Assembly: GCA_037178855.1 (NCBI GenBank)
Contig: JASJZC010000002.1
Location: forward strand, 3,224,001-3,288,000
Direction: 5' to 3'
Length of the DNA: 64,000 nt
Origin: Oscheius sp. JU75
Taxonomy: Eukaryota; Nematoda; Chromadorea; Rhabditida; Rhabditidae
Position numbers and translations under genes: made by a program. Positions 1-12,500 of this stretch are shown one piece after another; the stretch's first letter is position 1; each line of letters opens with the position of its first letter. Below the pieces are notes generated by a model that was given only the letters and a program-made list of their open reading frames with translations, searched no databases and was not told the origin of the DNA.

Positions 1-382
1 CAGTAGGTAACCCCGTCGTATCCCTGATCTCATCATCAAACTTACCAGTAGCGAGAGAGTCGGAAATAGAGGCCACTGTCTGGAGTTCGGAGTATAAGGA
101 GACGACCATTTGGAACCGTTGTTGACGAGAAGACTAACTTCGGTTGAGACTCGTCCGACAGGATTAGAACTGACTTGCCATAACAAGCAAAAAAATTCGT
201 GATTAGATTTGACAAGACAAGAGATTACGGTATCTTTCCCGCGCAATTCAAAGAGGTGAATGATCTATTTTCTATTCTAAAACTGAACAGATAGGAGATT
301 TTACGGCTTATGCACAAACTAGCAGTACTCATTTTCAAATCTTGATTCATCTCCTATATGTCTCTGTTACGCAAGTACATCT

Positions 383-2414
383 TTATTCTCTCCTCTCAAT
401 CCTGACAGGAAATCCGAGGCTTGGCCTGATAATAATCTCCGGCATCGGTAGGTTATCCTCGTATGGAATCGATGACGAAATTCTGTACTTTCTGAAGAAC
501 CAGGCCAGGACTGTTTTCTCTTCCATCAAGGCAAACTTTTGCCCTGAAACGGCATCTCTGACCAGAATAACCTATGTAACTGACCTATACAGTTCCTTGG
601 TCCGGCGCTGAATGGAATATACGCGTAAGGATGTCTCTTAGCGATGTTTTCTTCCAGGAAGCGGTCAGGATTGAACTGTTGTGGATTGTCATATACTACG
701 GCACTAGTATGGATCATGAAAGGGGTTATCATGACTGAACAGCCCTTTGGGATCAGGGTACCGTCTGAACATGACTGTACTCTCTACCCATCAACCTACC
801 AATCTCAATGTCCTCCTCGACTCTCCTGGTAAAGTTCGGAACCGAAGGTCTCAGTCTCAGACCCTCCTTGATGCATCTTTCCAAGTATTTGAGATTCTTC
901 AGGTCTTCCCCATTGATATCTCTGTCAGAATCACCAAAAACCGTCTCCAACTCTTCGATGATCTTGTCCTGACAGTGAGGATTATGAGCCAGACACCAGA
1001 GAGTCCAACCCATACTGGCTGATGTCGTGTCGTGACCTGAAATCTCTCTTGTTCTATTTCAAACAGAGTCCTACCCTCGAACATGAAGGTGTCGACCTCC
1101 TCTCTGATGTCTTCTTCAGAAAGCTCGCCATTCCGGCTCAGTTCGACCAACATGTCCAGAAAGGCCTTCTTTCCCTCGACAGTCCCTCCATCAACAGCTT
1201 CAGCCACCTTGTCATCGATGACATTCTTCGTGAAATCTGTCACAACTTTCAGATGCTTTTCGTAGGCATGCCCAAAACCACTGAGCCAACTGAAAGAAGG
1301 TTAGGAAGGCGAATGGGCCTACTAGATAGGTTTGATTTGAAGCCACGGCATCCGCTGGTATTGGAAAGCGAGCTCGTTCATCTTCTGAACAGAGACGACG
1401 TATTGATGATTATGATTGGTCTGGGCCTTGACAGTGCAACCCATGGCCGTTTCTGAAAAGGAATTGTATCCTGTAGAAGAGCGGAACAAACCACAAATAA
1501 TGTCCAAGGCACATCGTTTAATGTAGGGGAAAATGTCAAACTCTTTGCCAGTCGAAGCTAAGCTATCCAGTTGATCCACAAAGATCTAAAGTTGTTTGAG
1601 GGCTGTAAAGGGCTGGAGCCAGAGTTGAGAAAGGATGCCTCGTTACTGTCAAGGATGCTCACAATCAACCAAGGAACAGATAAACAAGTTTTATAAACCG
1701 GAGAGTTGAACCTGACCCCTTTTGCATTGTAGACAGACAGAAACATTATGTACAAGTAGTCTACGCGGGAAAACTCTTAATTCTCAGAGGCACTCATCAC
1801 GATTTTTCAGGTTTTCAAATTTCCCAGGTATCCCAATCTGTCTCCCCACCTTAGCTTGATAGTCATGAACAGTCAGAAAGTCGTTCAACATCTTGAAATG
1901 GAAACTCGGAGTGAGCATCTTCCGTCTACCCTGCCATTTCGCACCAGTTGAGATCAGAAGGCCGGTTCCGAGCCACGGGATCAGAATCTCGTACTCGTCC
2001 CCCTTCGTGATCAGGGTATTGCTTTCCAGGACCACCTAAAGCTTACCAGTCAATCCAAGTCAAGGTACTTACCTTGACAGCCTCCGGACGGATCACTATA
2101 ACTATGGGCTTGGGGCCGAGCCAGACCTTGATCAAGGCGTGTCCCTCTCCCGAATAGAAGTTTCCCCAATCTCGCAGCTGTTTTGTAAGTTCTGAGCAAG
2201 ACTTTTTAAACATGACATGGTCTTCCACCTTACCTTTCATGCTCCACTTAAACTGCCAAACTGTTCCCAAGATAGGAATGGCGAAGGGACCAGGCATTGG
2301 ATGTAGAGCCTTGATAATCCTCCATCTTTGGTGAATTTTCTCAGCCAAACACTTCCAGTAGAAGGAAACCAAGGCGGTAAGAAATATAGAGACGTACAGG
2401 ATGGTTGCAGCCAT
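383..2414 (-). CDS. Cytochrome P450, CYP4-like
   Basis: Microsomal haem-thiolate monooxygenase, likely acting on fatty acids or other lipophiles at the ER. The first exon (2073-2414) begins with a hydrophobic N-terminal anchor followed by the proline hinge MPGPFAIPILG. Later exons carry the I-helix oxygen-activation motif (GHDTTSASMGW, split by an intron near 1033), the K-helix ExxR (KEGLRLRPS), the PERF-region FNPDRFLEEN and the haem-ligand loop FSAGPRNCIG near 585-620. The haem loop is cut by a 41-nt intron (544-584) and resumes as QKFALMEEK, typical of CYP4. The stop is at 383-385. The I-helix, ExxR and Cys ligand are intact, so it is probably functional. Exons between about 1300 and 2035 were not all resolved. 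The family call is strong; the subfamily is inference. Confidence 0.9.
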
Positions 2415-2989
2415 CCTTAGACGAAATGCTTCAAGAGATTAAAGGAAAAGTGGGTGGCCTGAAGAGAGGAATCTTATCAGGGAGGTAGAAAAAATTGTCT
2501 GAGGAACAAAGGAAACTTTGGTAGGAACACTTTGAAGGTTCAAAGCTTTAAAACGACTTCAACAAGAATCTCCAAAGAATGTCGAGTAAGAACGAGAGGG
2601 ATACCCAAAGTTAGAAAGCGTACTTTCCGAGGCTAAACTACTGCGCCCCTAGAGAATTCGTTATCAGCTGGTGCTTGCTGTCAAATAACCGTTGGCTCGA
2701 CTCTGTCCCAGGAAAGGAATCAAAATAGACAACAAACGACGTTGAAACTGTCTGCGATGGTTGTCTATATCTCTAAGCTTGTCTTTCTACTATCTTACTG
2801 TTTGCAAGGGTCATACTTGCTTTTCATTTGGAAGTTAGGACTCCTTGTATAACATTTTGCCTGTACCTGTTTCTATCTCTTCAGTTGAGATAGGCATTGC
2901 AATTTAGGAATTCAATCCTTTCCTGTCCTCCAAAATTAGTGCCGAAACTAGTTGCCTAAAGGCACCTTCTTCTACAACGTGGCTCTTTC

Positions 2990-3560
2990 CAAGAACAGCT
3001 ATAACTAACTAACAATAGATTGTCACTTCTGTTTGGTGACCTCGGACAAACAAACAAATCCTACCTTTATAATTGGCAAAAGGCGTCCGTCTGCGACACA
3101 TGTAAACTCTAATTTGAGCACTGACAGTGTGATTCGGCGTACTAAGCAGAGTCCTCCACAGAAACCATCGCGCTTTAGATAGCAGAGATGCCCAAAAGTC
3201 TGTCTGCAGCCATTATTACCAATTACTGAGCTACTTCATGACACGAGGTGCTAGAGTTGATAAGCCAAGTTAGTTTGTGTCCTAACGTCTTAGGAGAACG
3301 TCACTTCTACTGTGGTTGGTAACAGTTTGAAGTTTTTTGAAACAATTTGATCGTCTCAGTTTCTAAATCAGAAAAGGAAGTTTTAGCGACCAAAAGTGCA
3401 AGAACTTAGCTCTCGGCCTGTATATTATTCACATGAAAACAGACAGTCGCACTTGCATTGTCAAAACTTGTCAAGGATAACACTTGACAGAAAAGGCTAC
3501 AAACATTTTGCCAAATGGGAAGACACTTGACAAGTGTTACAGACATCAAATGTCAATGAC
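2990..3560 (-). repeat. Degenerate copy of the 48.5-kb gene family
   Basis: Short blocks occur in the same order here and at 48600-48820: CGGACAAACAAACA, then CACAGAAACCATCGCGCT, then CTTGACAGAAAAGGCTAC. Read on the minus strand, the blocks encode residues like SAMVSVEDS and VCLSEVTKQ, close to SAMVSVVDS and VCLSEATKQ of the 48.5-kb gene. Here they are interrupted by stops and by a roughly 50-nt segment (about 3063-3112) that also recurs near 50973-51015. Probably a dead gene copy. Confidence 0.5.
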
Positions 3561-3646
3561 AACGATAAGAGGTTTTCTGCTCAAACCTTTTTTGACGACA
3601 ACGATACATTCATAAGTTCTGCTTACTACCGTAAGCGCTTAAAAGA

Positions 3647-3986
3647 TTACTTGAAAGCTTGGGGATCAAGTGGAGAATCGGGGTCTTCTTTGTTGCCAGA
3701 ATAGCTCAGAACATTCCTATTATTATTACAGTATTTAGGCATTTTGAAGTTATCACATCTGCCACAAATGCATTGAAAACCAGTAGATGTCGTGATCTCT
3801 GGGAAAAATAGTGAGAATAAGATGGACATTATCCAGATTGGTCACGAGAATTGTTGTGTTCCGGTGTTCCTTCTTATTCTTCGCAGACCTGTGGAAGAGA
3901 GTACGGAGCCCGAGCTTTGACCGTAGCGCGCGGTGGACTATCACCGCTACCAAAGAAATGTGTAGTTTTGTAGCTCCAGTCTCCAA
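3647..3986 (-). pseudogene. Frameshifted relic related to the 52.65-53.06 kb fragment
   Basis: The minus strand encodes GLRTLFHRSAKN, then RNTTILVTNLDNVHLILTI, and, after a frame change, NVLSYSGNKEDPDSPLDPQAF. The plus strand at 52650-53062 encodes GPRTLFCRSPKF, RNTTAIVSNPDNVHVILTI and DVLDYSGYKGIRDPPLGPQAF in the same order. The colinear match over about 100 residues shows common descent. The frame change and missing start mark this copy as broken. The family is not recognised. Confidence 0.55.
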
Positions 3987-5250
3987 GGCTCCATTTCTGA
4001 AACTATTAGTATTTGAGTATACTCTTACTCACATCGATTAGTTTAACTGAAACTCTTGTTTCCTTGAAATAAAGCAAAGACCAGCTGTGCGTTCTTCAGG
4101 TGCAGCTTCAAAAGCAACTTTGAAAGTTCCAAAAGTCAATAAGTGAACCTGCACATTTACGAGCAGAAAGAGAAGAAACGAAAAAGAAATAAAGGCTCTG
4201 CTAATTCTCTTGGTTCTATTCGCCTGAGAGCTGAAGTTAAAATAAGGTGATCAAATACTGGTATTATCTGCTTGTTTATTTGTACTTTTTTTTAATAAAC
4301 ACAGTTTGTTATCATAAACTTTCTAACGTATCTGTCAAATTCTCATCAATAAGGGAAGCTCGATCTTCCTTTACTAAAGCACCATGATGCTCTTCCGTCC
4401 GTCTGTGTCTGTTTGTTTGACATGGTGTCCTAAGCCACGACAAAAAGGCTGCGAAGCTGCCGTCGGCAGCTGGTTCATAGGTTATAGCAGGAGATATACA
4501 AATATATTAGTGTTCACATGCAGTTGTGCGCATACCATGACAGACAGACAGGCGGACACAATTGCACTTTAGTAGTAGAGAGGTATGCTAGCAAGAAAAT
4601 GTGCTCCTGACATAACACGTTCACTTTGGAGCAACCAAAAAAGAGGTCTAGTCGGTATGCTAAAAACTGAAAAAAAACACTTACTATATGTCGCAACATG
4701 CTTGTCTTCCAAAGATCGGTGCTCATCCTCGCAGCGCTCATCCATACTTCTCCTAAGTGGGCTGTGAATTCGTCCTTCCATCATCAGTGAATAGGATGGG
4801 CTAATCAAAAACACTTGTCTTCCAGATACATGACCCCTTTCACCGAATCAGACTTTCTCTGTCCTCACTATTTCTGTTGCATCCAGCCAATCTTCGACGC
4901 ATGATCATTGACAGCTATACTTTCCTATTATTTTCCTGTCCTCCATGCTCATTCGCTCTCTCTTTATTAGTCCGTCTGTTCCCACACAACACGACCCATT
5001 TCCACCCACTCGACCTGTGTTTTTCAGAGACCACAATCCCATTAATACAGCTCCTAATAGTTTTCATTCCCCTTACCTGTATCGCATTCATATCTTACCG
5101 TATAGCTGTCCATTTTTTATGCAACCGACGTATTACAGAAACATCGGTTCAAAACAATCAGTATCTCCACATCTCTGGCATACTTCCTCACCTCTCTACG
5201 AGCTGTTTGGCACCCGGATCTAATCACTATCTCTCTATTCTTGCTACTGG

Positions 5251-6757
5251 ATGGATATCCCGACGCTGTCTACTTTCAAAGACATTCTTGTCGAAGCCGT
5301 AAGAGTTTTCTTTACCCAGACTCTGGAGCGTTCAGGTCGCGACATGGTCCAACTGTCGAACCCACGACATTTCCAGCTGGACAGTCGAGTTTCTCTTCTA
5401 CATGAGCATGACACTGATCGTCTTCTACCTATATGTCATCTTCACGATCGCATATCAAAAATTGTTCAAAGGACAGTTCAAGAGCTCCTTCTATAACTGC
5501 GCATTTGTCCTGGCCATTGGAGACGTTGGGATACTGCTGATCTACTCACGAGGTATACAGGATCTTGTTTTGAAATTAGAGTAGTATTAGCCACAATTCC
5601 CACGTGTGTACTCTTGGGGATTCCGGCTCGTTACCTGGCCTGGGAGTCACTGGGCGTCTTTTGTGTTGATCTCATCTACGGGATCAACCTTGTGATGGCA
5701 GCTATTCGACTCAACGCAGTGTTCTGTCAACCGACTAACAGAATCAGACAGATTGTGAGTTGTTTAGTTTTGTTTACTTGGAGAGACGTAAATAGCAGTA
5801 GAACACTGGCCAAGGTGAAAAACAAGGTTGCGGGAAGGGAGGGAGAGTACCATTACCAGTCAATGGAATGGGCGCTTCATGCCAGCTTCCCAAACTGATC
5901 AAAGGTTGGACTTGACCCCGTACCGAATAATCTGAACAGTTTTTTGTGACACACAATGGGCTCAAGTTACTTTCAAAAGTATACAAGAGTACATGCCTCA
6001 TAATTTTTCTCTGGATTTTAAAGAGTTCGAATCGGGACGACCCCATGCGATTCAAAATGTTCCCAAAGAATCATCGGTTTGCACAAAAGGTTGCTTGTCG
6101 CCAATTGGAAACAGAAGCTGAGCGAGCACCTTCCTTCTTTCAAAAGTCCTCTTGTAGTCAGACCAAGACCACTTTCAGATAATTCTGAACGGGTTCCTGG
6201 TCTTCGAATTCTTCTGGGCCTTGTCCATGGCTGTGCTCTACTTCAACGGTATTATAAAGAGGATCTGGTTTGAAGGGACCCAGTATAAATACGAATGGAT
6301 TCCGCCGTTCCAATGCCGAACAACTATAAACATGATCCAGCTAGGATTGACTTTTGTCATTTACTGTATCGGTTTTTGGCGACTGAGACAGGTATCCTTC
6401 TCGTCTTTGTAATATCTTTCCCAGTTCAAATCAATGCTGTCCACGAAATCGTCAAGACAAGAACACCGTTTACTGATGCTAGCCGGACTGATCTTTCTCT
6501 GCGAGCTCTTCTTCATTTATAGTTCCGACTGGATCGGATCCCAGTGGGGCATCGGGGACGACAAATTCAATGCCATGGTAGCCTACTTTGGTCGACCACT
6601 GTCCACTGGAATCACTCCCGTGAGTTCAAATGGTTAATATAACTGGCACGCGGTTCAGTTTTTATACCTTCTGTTTTCTTCTGAGTTGAGGAAATGTTGT
6701 TTCTGCCGTCGGAGACAGGGCTGTGCAAAGAGTAAGAGTGCTAAAAGACACGAGTAA
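5251..6757 (+). CDS. Nematode-type 7TM chemoreceptor (GPCR A of a pair)
   Basis: Putative plasma-membrane chemosensory receptor. Exons: 5251-5298, 5336-5552, 5591-5754, 6179-6391, 6425-6619 and 6659-6757. Introns are 37, 38, 424, 33 and 39 nt. The 16-codon first exon (MDIPTLSTFKDILVEA) and all later junctions match the paralogue at 7364-8738, which fixed the model. Hydrophobic segments: TLIVFYLYVIFTIAY (TM1), YNCAFVLAIGDVGILLIY (TM2), LGVFCVDLIYGINLVMAAI (TM3, followed by RLNAV in the DRY position), NGFLVFEFFWALSMAVLY (TM4), MIQLGLTFVIYCIGF (TM5), LLMLAGLIFLCELFFIY (TM6) and GITPFLYLLFSSELRK (TM7). The tail is short and basic. The exact Sr family was not assigned. A full seven-helix frame without stops argues for function. 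Confidence 0.82.
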
Positions 6758-7363
6758 GAGATCTTCAGAGCTACCTGGTTCTACACAGTCCGACTCACAG
6801 AACAAAAGAGCAGTACAGTTGAAGGGGCACGTTGTCCAATGAAACGAAGCGTGTCTCTTTGCTAAACCCCTTTGCTGCAACCGCTACCTCAACCAAATGC
6901 CGTCTAATAAAGTTGTTAATGAAGCTATTTTCCACCACTTTTTCTTTACCGAAGCTGTCAAATTCCTGCTCTTCGATTAAACTTTTCTCACCCTTATAGT
7001 GTAATCCGTTGTTCCTATTACTCTCCCGCTGTCAAACTGTTGCCAGGACGTGGGAGAAAAATTGGAACGGGGTAGGTCTCGTATGGTCTCTACTAAGCCT
7101 GTCCTTTTTTGTACCAGGGCAGCAAGCACACTAGTCAGAACTGCCACGCAGGTGGTAGATACTGTTTTTCTAGCTTCTTCGTGTACCCGAGCTAAGCGAG
7201 GCTACTGTAATATTGTTTTTTTAACAAGTCATTACTACTGTCCTCTTGTGTTATTATGTTTTTTATAGCCGCCCTATATGATTTCCGTTCTATGTTCTCT
7301 GTAGCAGATTGTAAACAATCATAAACTTTATTCGATTTAATCTAATGAAGAGGCTGTGAATAG

Positions 7364-8738
7364 CTATTGAACTACATTACCCGCTTCAGCTGCTGAACTG
7401 TTCGGAGTGGACTTCTGCTTGTAGCAGAAAAAGACAGCGTAACGGACGTCGGTGGAGAACATTACGTAGAGTAACTAGGAAAAAATTGCTTCAAGAACTC
7501 CTTCCTACCGGAGTGATTCCTGTAGCCACTGGCTTGCCGAAATAGCTCAGATTCCCATTGAATTCGTTGCTGCCGATGCCGAAAAAGGAGCCGATCCAGT
7601 CAATACAGTAAAAGAAGAAGAGTTCACAAATAAATATTAGTACTGCCAAAAGAAGGAGGCGGTATTCCTGTCTGTAGGTCTTGGCCGACTGGATATTTCG
7701 GACCTGTTAACTTTTTTCAACAAACCCAATTACTGGACTAACCCTCCGCAGCTGATAAGCTGACCCACAGTACAGGATAAAAGTGACAGTCAGCTCTGTC
7801 AGTGTCCAAGGAGTCCGGATGAAACTGACGGGGAACAACAGCTCGGACTTGTACTGAACTCCGGTAGGAAACCATATCCGTTTGGCCAGTCCCATGAACC
7901 AGATGAACGACCAGGTTATAGCAAACAGAAAGATTAGGACGAGGAAGAGATTGAGGACGATGTCTCTCTGGAAATGATCAGCTGACCTTCAACAAAAAGT
8001 GGATATGAAGCTGTCTATTTTTTCGTGACTAGAGGAGAGGAGCCTTCCCACGCAATTTCGTACAATGTCAAGACTCTCTAGTACTGTCAACCTAGTGATT
8101 TGAATTGCTCGGATCTATGGTAATGTGACGGGCATTGGACAGAGAGAGAAGTACTGAGACTAACAGTGCAAAAATAATAGAGAGGCAGATACTGATTTGC
8201 CCCCAGAGTGGTCACGATTCTAAGAGCCTACCTCCCTTCTCCTCGTCGGGTAGTAGCACGAGAGAACCGCGTCCAGACGAATGGTCGATATCACGAGATT
8301 GGTCCCGTAGATGAGTTCAATACAAAACAAGGTTAACGACTCCCAGGCGAGGTATCGAGGAACAATGTTTCGCAGCACACAGGATGTCATATTGGCTACA
8401 AATAGTTTTCAGAAGACTGTTGTCTGTCAGACCTCTTGATGACAGGAGCAAAGTTCCAATATCACCGAGAGCCAACATAAAGACGCAGTTGTAGAACGGT
8501 CCTTTGAAGGCGCCCTTCAAAAGACGGTGATAGGCGATAATTGCCATTATTAGCAAGTACAAGACGATTGAGATGAGGCAGATACAGAAGAGAAGTTCGG
8601 TTCCGAGCTCGGAGACAGCCCAGGGGGTGCCCTTGCATTTCGTCCAGTTGGTGAACTGAATGTGGTAATCTAAGGACGAGAGAGACCTACAGCATCCTCA
8701 GCAATTTCCAATAAGGTGTTAATAGATGGAGTTTCCAT
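7364..8738 (-). CDS. Nematode-type 7TM chemoreceptor (GPCR B, paralogue)
   Basis: Paralogue of the 5251-6757 gene, convergent with it, stops about 600 bp apart. The start exon is 8691-8738 (METPSINTLLEIAEDA), then a 35-nt intron (8656-8690). Later landmarks: YNCVFMLALGDIGTLLLSS (TM2), RYLAWESLTLFCIELIYG (TM3), IRLDAV in the DRY position, GLAKRIWFPTGVQYK after TM4, LLLLAVLIFICELFFFY (TM6) and GITPLLYVMFSTDVRYAV (TM7 and tail). The TM7 junction needs a 34-nt intron (7475-7508). Without it the frame stops early. The longest intron falls between the TM3 and TM4 exons in both paralogues. The stop TAG is at 7364-7366. Confidence 0.82.
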
Positions 8739-9538
8739 TTGAAATCTATGACCACATGCGTAGTAATGGCATAACTGCCGGTACAAGACAACAACGAAAT
8801 TGCTCGCAATGAGGTTATGCAATGAGTTGGCACATGTTGGAGAGAGACCAACAGAGATTGAAATGAACTGCTTATATACCAGGAATTCGTGAATCCAGAC
8901 GTTTGGGTACTTTCTGGATTTTGATAATCCTGTAAACTGAATGTCGATTTGAAGATACAACTAGTTAAAACCTTTACATCCACTAGAACCTCACCGTGAG
9001 GAAGAAAGCTCGAGTTGAAGACGATTGTGTTCTCCTACACACTACACCTAGGTCATCATATCGAACCTTATATGTTCCTGACGCCAAAACCTTCAACCTA
9101 GACGAATCTGTGCTCTCATAGTTGTCAGACTATGCTTTTTTGTGCTGTTATCTCTGTAGTACAGAGTCTGAACAAAAAACTTCTTAGATTTTACTGGCTG
9201 TATCTATCCGGATCTCCTTCCGAAACTTCCGGGTCGGCCTTGCTAATTGACTAAAAGTCGAAAAAGATTGCGGTGAGAGAGCGCGGGGTATCGTGTGCCC
9301 ATTATGGTGGGCGACCAGCTGTCTCTCTCAGAAACGAGGACCAACCTTGTCTTTATCTCTCTCTCGTCGTCGTCTCTTCTCTCCCGTCTCCTATCGGAAC
9401 AGACTCTCTGCGCCGGTGCGCTCCTTCACCTGTCCGCTCTTTCGACACCCGTCTGACCGTCTCGATCGATGGCCGAATACACAGAGACAGTCCGCTGGCT
9501 GCTGGCCCCGTGTATGACTGTTCAGCAGCCGGGAAGAG
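8739..9538. other. Intergenic, divergent promoter region
   Basis: About 800 bp between two genes transcribed away from each other (GPCR B on minus, melted on plus). Open frames at 9273-9638 lie upstream of the melted start and are low-complexity Ser/Arg/Pro translations of a pyrimidine-rich stretch, so I treat them as leader or promoter. No repeat was recognised. Confidence 0.5.
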
Positions 9539-12500
9539 ATGCACCCTCTTATGGCACGGGTGCTGGATCTCCGCCAGCTCAATCAGGCCGGACAACTCTT
9601 TGCCCTCAGTGATTATGACGTCATCACCGACCTCGTGAGTTCATCTCATGTTTTTATACTTTTGGAATGGACAGTAGTGATCCTGTTTGTTTGCACTGAC
9701 CCACTACGACCAGCTAGATGATGAGCCAGCTAGAAATTAGTCTTTGGCAATCACAATAGCTCGCATAAGTGTCACAAGAGGGGTGAGATACGACGACGAC
9801 CTTCATCGAACGCATTTATTTATAGCCAGAAGAGGAAGTTTGTCTAGGAATGGCAATGAACCAGTTTGAGTAGGTGTTCTCACGAAGTAGACATTTTAAC
9901 GATTGTAGACCAGGTTTTTGCTAGTTTTGCCAAAACAAGGACTGCAGAAAGTGACATTATCATGTGGAACTGACGGTCGAACAAGCAGGACTTTTGGAGT
10001 GCGAAAGTCTGAGAGAGTGAGCTTGATGACCGATACGTTTCGGCAATGATGTAATGAACGCGTTTTGAATGACTGGCTCAGAGAAGCCCAGAACAGCACT
10101 CTTGGTTCATTCTTTCGAAAGCAAGTCAGGTAGATTAGGAAATTGCAAGCCGTACAGTCTAGGCGGACTCGAAGAAGACTCTTTCAAAAGTGAATAATAC
10201 TGTGGTACTGTGAGGAAATCAGACCGAAAGTTTGACTGGACAGAAGATACTTTCCTTATTTTGCATTGAATGATGACAAGTGTGTTGAGTAGGGTTACAA
10301 GAGCCTAGGAATGGTGAGCTTTCACAGGAAGACGATACCAGCCCTATGTTAGATCTGACAGTCTACTGACCATCTTTTGTCCAACTTTTCTCCAATATGA
10401 TCACTTTCATTCCATTTCAGAGCACGGCTCTCCAGAGAGTTAAAGAGATCTTCACTGACGATGGCTACGCTCACAATCGGGTTGACCAGAATGCCATCGA
10501 GATTGTCATTTCCCGCGTCACTGCTGCCATCAGGTAGAATGTTTCTCTCCTTTTCATTGTTCTTTTTTCAGGGAAACCTCCACGATGGAGACCTACTGTG
10601 CTGAACTAGTCGATACATTGGATAGTTGTCTGAATCATTCTATGGTAGTCACTGACGACCAGGGCAAGCAGATTGACTCCCCGCATTGCAAGATCGCAAA
10701 CGATCTGTTAAGTAGTCTCTTTTTGAATTACAACAAAAGATCCGTGATGACGCTGGCCGTTCCGGTAGCTATCAAGGTTTGCTTTTCCGGGGGTGAGAAA
10801 GAACAAACAGTCGGATTCAGGCGCTGTCCGCGCGTAACCAAGAACTGGTGAAGAATGTCTCAAACTACATCTCGTTGGCATCAATCCACAATGGGAAGGC
10901 TCTGGCCCATTACGCGAACCAGATAATCGGTCATATTATCCACAACGGTTAGTTGTTTGCCTGACTCTCGTTCCAAATGAATCTTACTGTTTGCACTGAG
11001 TCAGACAGTCCGACCGCTTACTCACCCCTCCGACTCTTGTGTGTTTCATGATGAGAAGAAGGGAACTTTTCAGGGAACCTCTCGCTCCTACGGGTACTTC
11101 CACAGATCTACAATGAGAACCGCGAACCGTTCCATGCTCAGCTCAATCTTCTGCTGGAAATGCTGACAAATAAGGAGGCTGACTGTTCCGATAAACTTTC
11201 GCTGCTGCAGCTGACCAGCATGATCGCCAACTTTAAACCTGATGTGAGTCAAGCATTCAGTCTTTACGATTGTGGAGCCACGGAATTTGATGGCGTTTTA
11301 CTCTTGAGTCAGGAGCGATTAGTGGAGAAGAGTTAGGACAAATTGTAGTGACCGGAACTGGCTTGAGGAAGGACTGTTGATCCCGAAGGGCGTACTCAGA
11401 TCAGTTTGGAATACAACCAGGTTGTCTCTACGTTAAGGCGGGAGCTTAAGTCGAACCATTCTCGCTGTCACAACTACTTAGAGCTTTGCTCTGAAACATG
11501 AACCCCAGTCTGGGAACGACCAGCGTTTCATCCGCGAATCCTGGTCATAGTCACGAAAATCAAAACATCCTACCTGAATGTACTCGAAAAGAGATATCAT
11601 TTTCAGCTCCTGACCCCGTATCTCTCCATGTTCGACTCTTTCCTCCGCTCTCCTTCTACTTGTACAGCTGTTCTCAACATCTATATGTCTATCATCTCCA
11701 AAGGAAAGGCAGCTCTCCTTGCCCCCTACATCGAGTCCTTGAAGGACATCTCTTCCAAGCCGGCTTTCACCAGCAACAAGGTCACCGTCTCCAAGGTATC
11801 CTCCAGTTCTTGTTGTTACAATATCCGAGTTTAGATAATCGGAAATATCGGTCGAGTCTCTCCCCAATTGGCTTCAAACGCCATGGAGGAGTTGATGAGA
11901 AGTGCGAAAAGCAGTGACTCGCAGCTTCAGCAGTCTATTTTGAACGAGATCGAGGGAATCGGGGACGCGTATCCTCATGCCATTCGTCCCAATGTCGAGA
12001 CACTAAGGTCTCTGAGAACTCCCTCAAATTCGAGAATAATCGATAGGATAGTCAACATGACAGGGTGAGAGAGCTCTTGTTCAGTAGAGGCCCGAAATTT
12101 CAGTGAATCCTCTCGAAGTTCCCTCGTCGGATCCTATCTGATCCCGCCCGAGCCCACAACCACTATTTACCTTGCAGAACCCAATTCCAGTGACTCTTTA
12201 ATTCGAAACTCTCAGCAGAGAGTCACTGGCAATAGTAGGAACAGTATCATTGCAGGGTATGTTAAGTTTCGACTGACAAGAATCGAGAATTCAGTGGTTC
12301 GAGAACTTTGTTCCCAGTCGAGGCTGAGAATTCGACACAAGAACTGGATAGGAATACTCATCAGCTGGCAATGAAGTACCAGAACACTAGCAGCGGTAGT
12401 CTACCGAGGATCAACTCGAGAAGTCACACTAGCATGAATGGGTAAGGATTTTCTAGTGTCTTTATCAGGTTCTCGACTCTCTCCAGTATTCCTGAAAACA

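Larger units (their letters stand above)
2415..5250. other. Gene-poor interval with decayed repeats
   Basis: No intact gene is visible between the P450 start and the first GPCR. The interval holds the 2990-3560 repeat relic and the 3647-3986 frameshifted relic described separately. The rest (2415-2990 and 4000-5250) shows only short open frames with no splice or domain support. Confidence 0.6.

Noticed and set aside
9273-9638. 121-codon plus-strand frame upstream of and overlapping the melted start
   Set aside because: Ser/Arg/Pro-rich translation of a pyrimidine-rich tract. The melted frame [11 protein letters not shown] in another phase explains the coding signal.
11478-11867. 129-codon minus-strand frame inside melted
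   Set aside because: Shadow of melted exon 6 and its intron; no splice or domain support.
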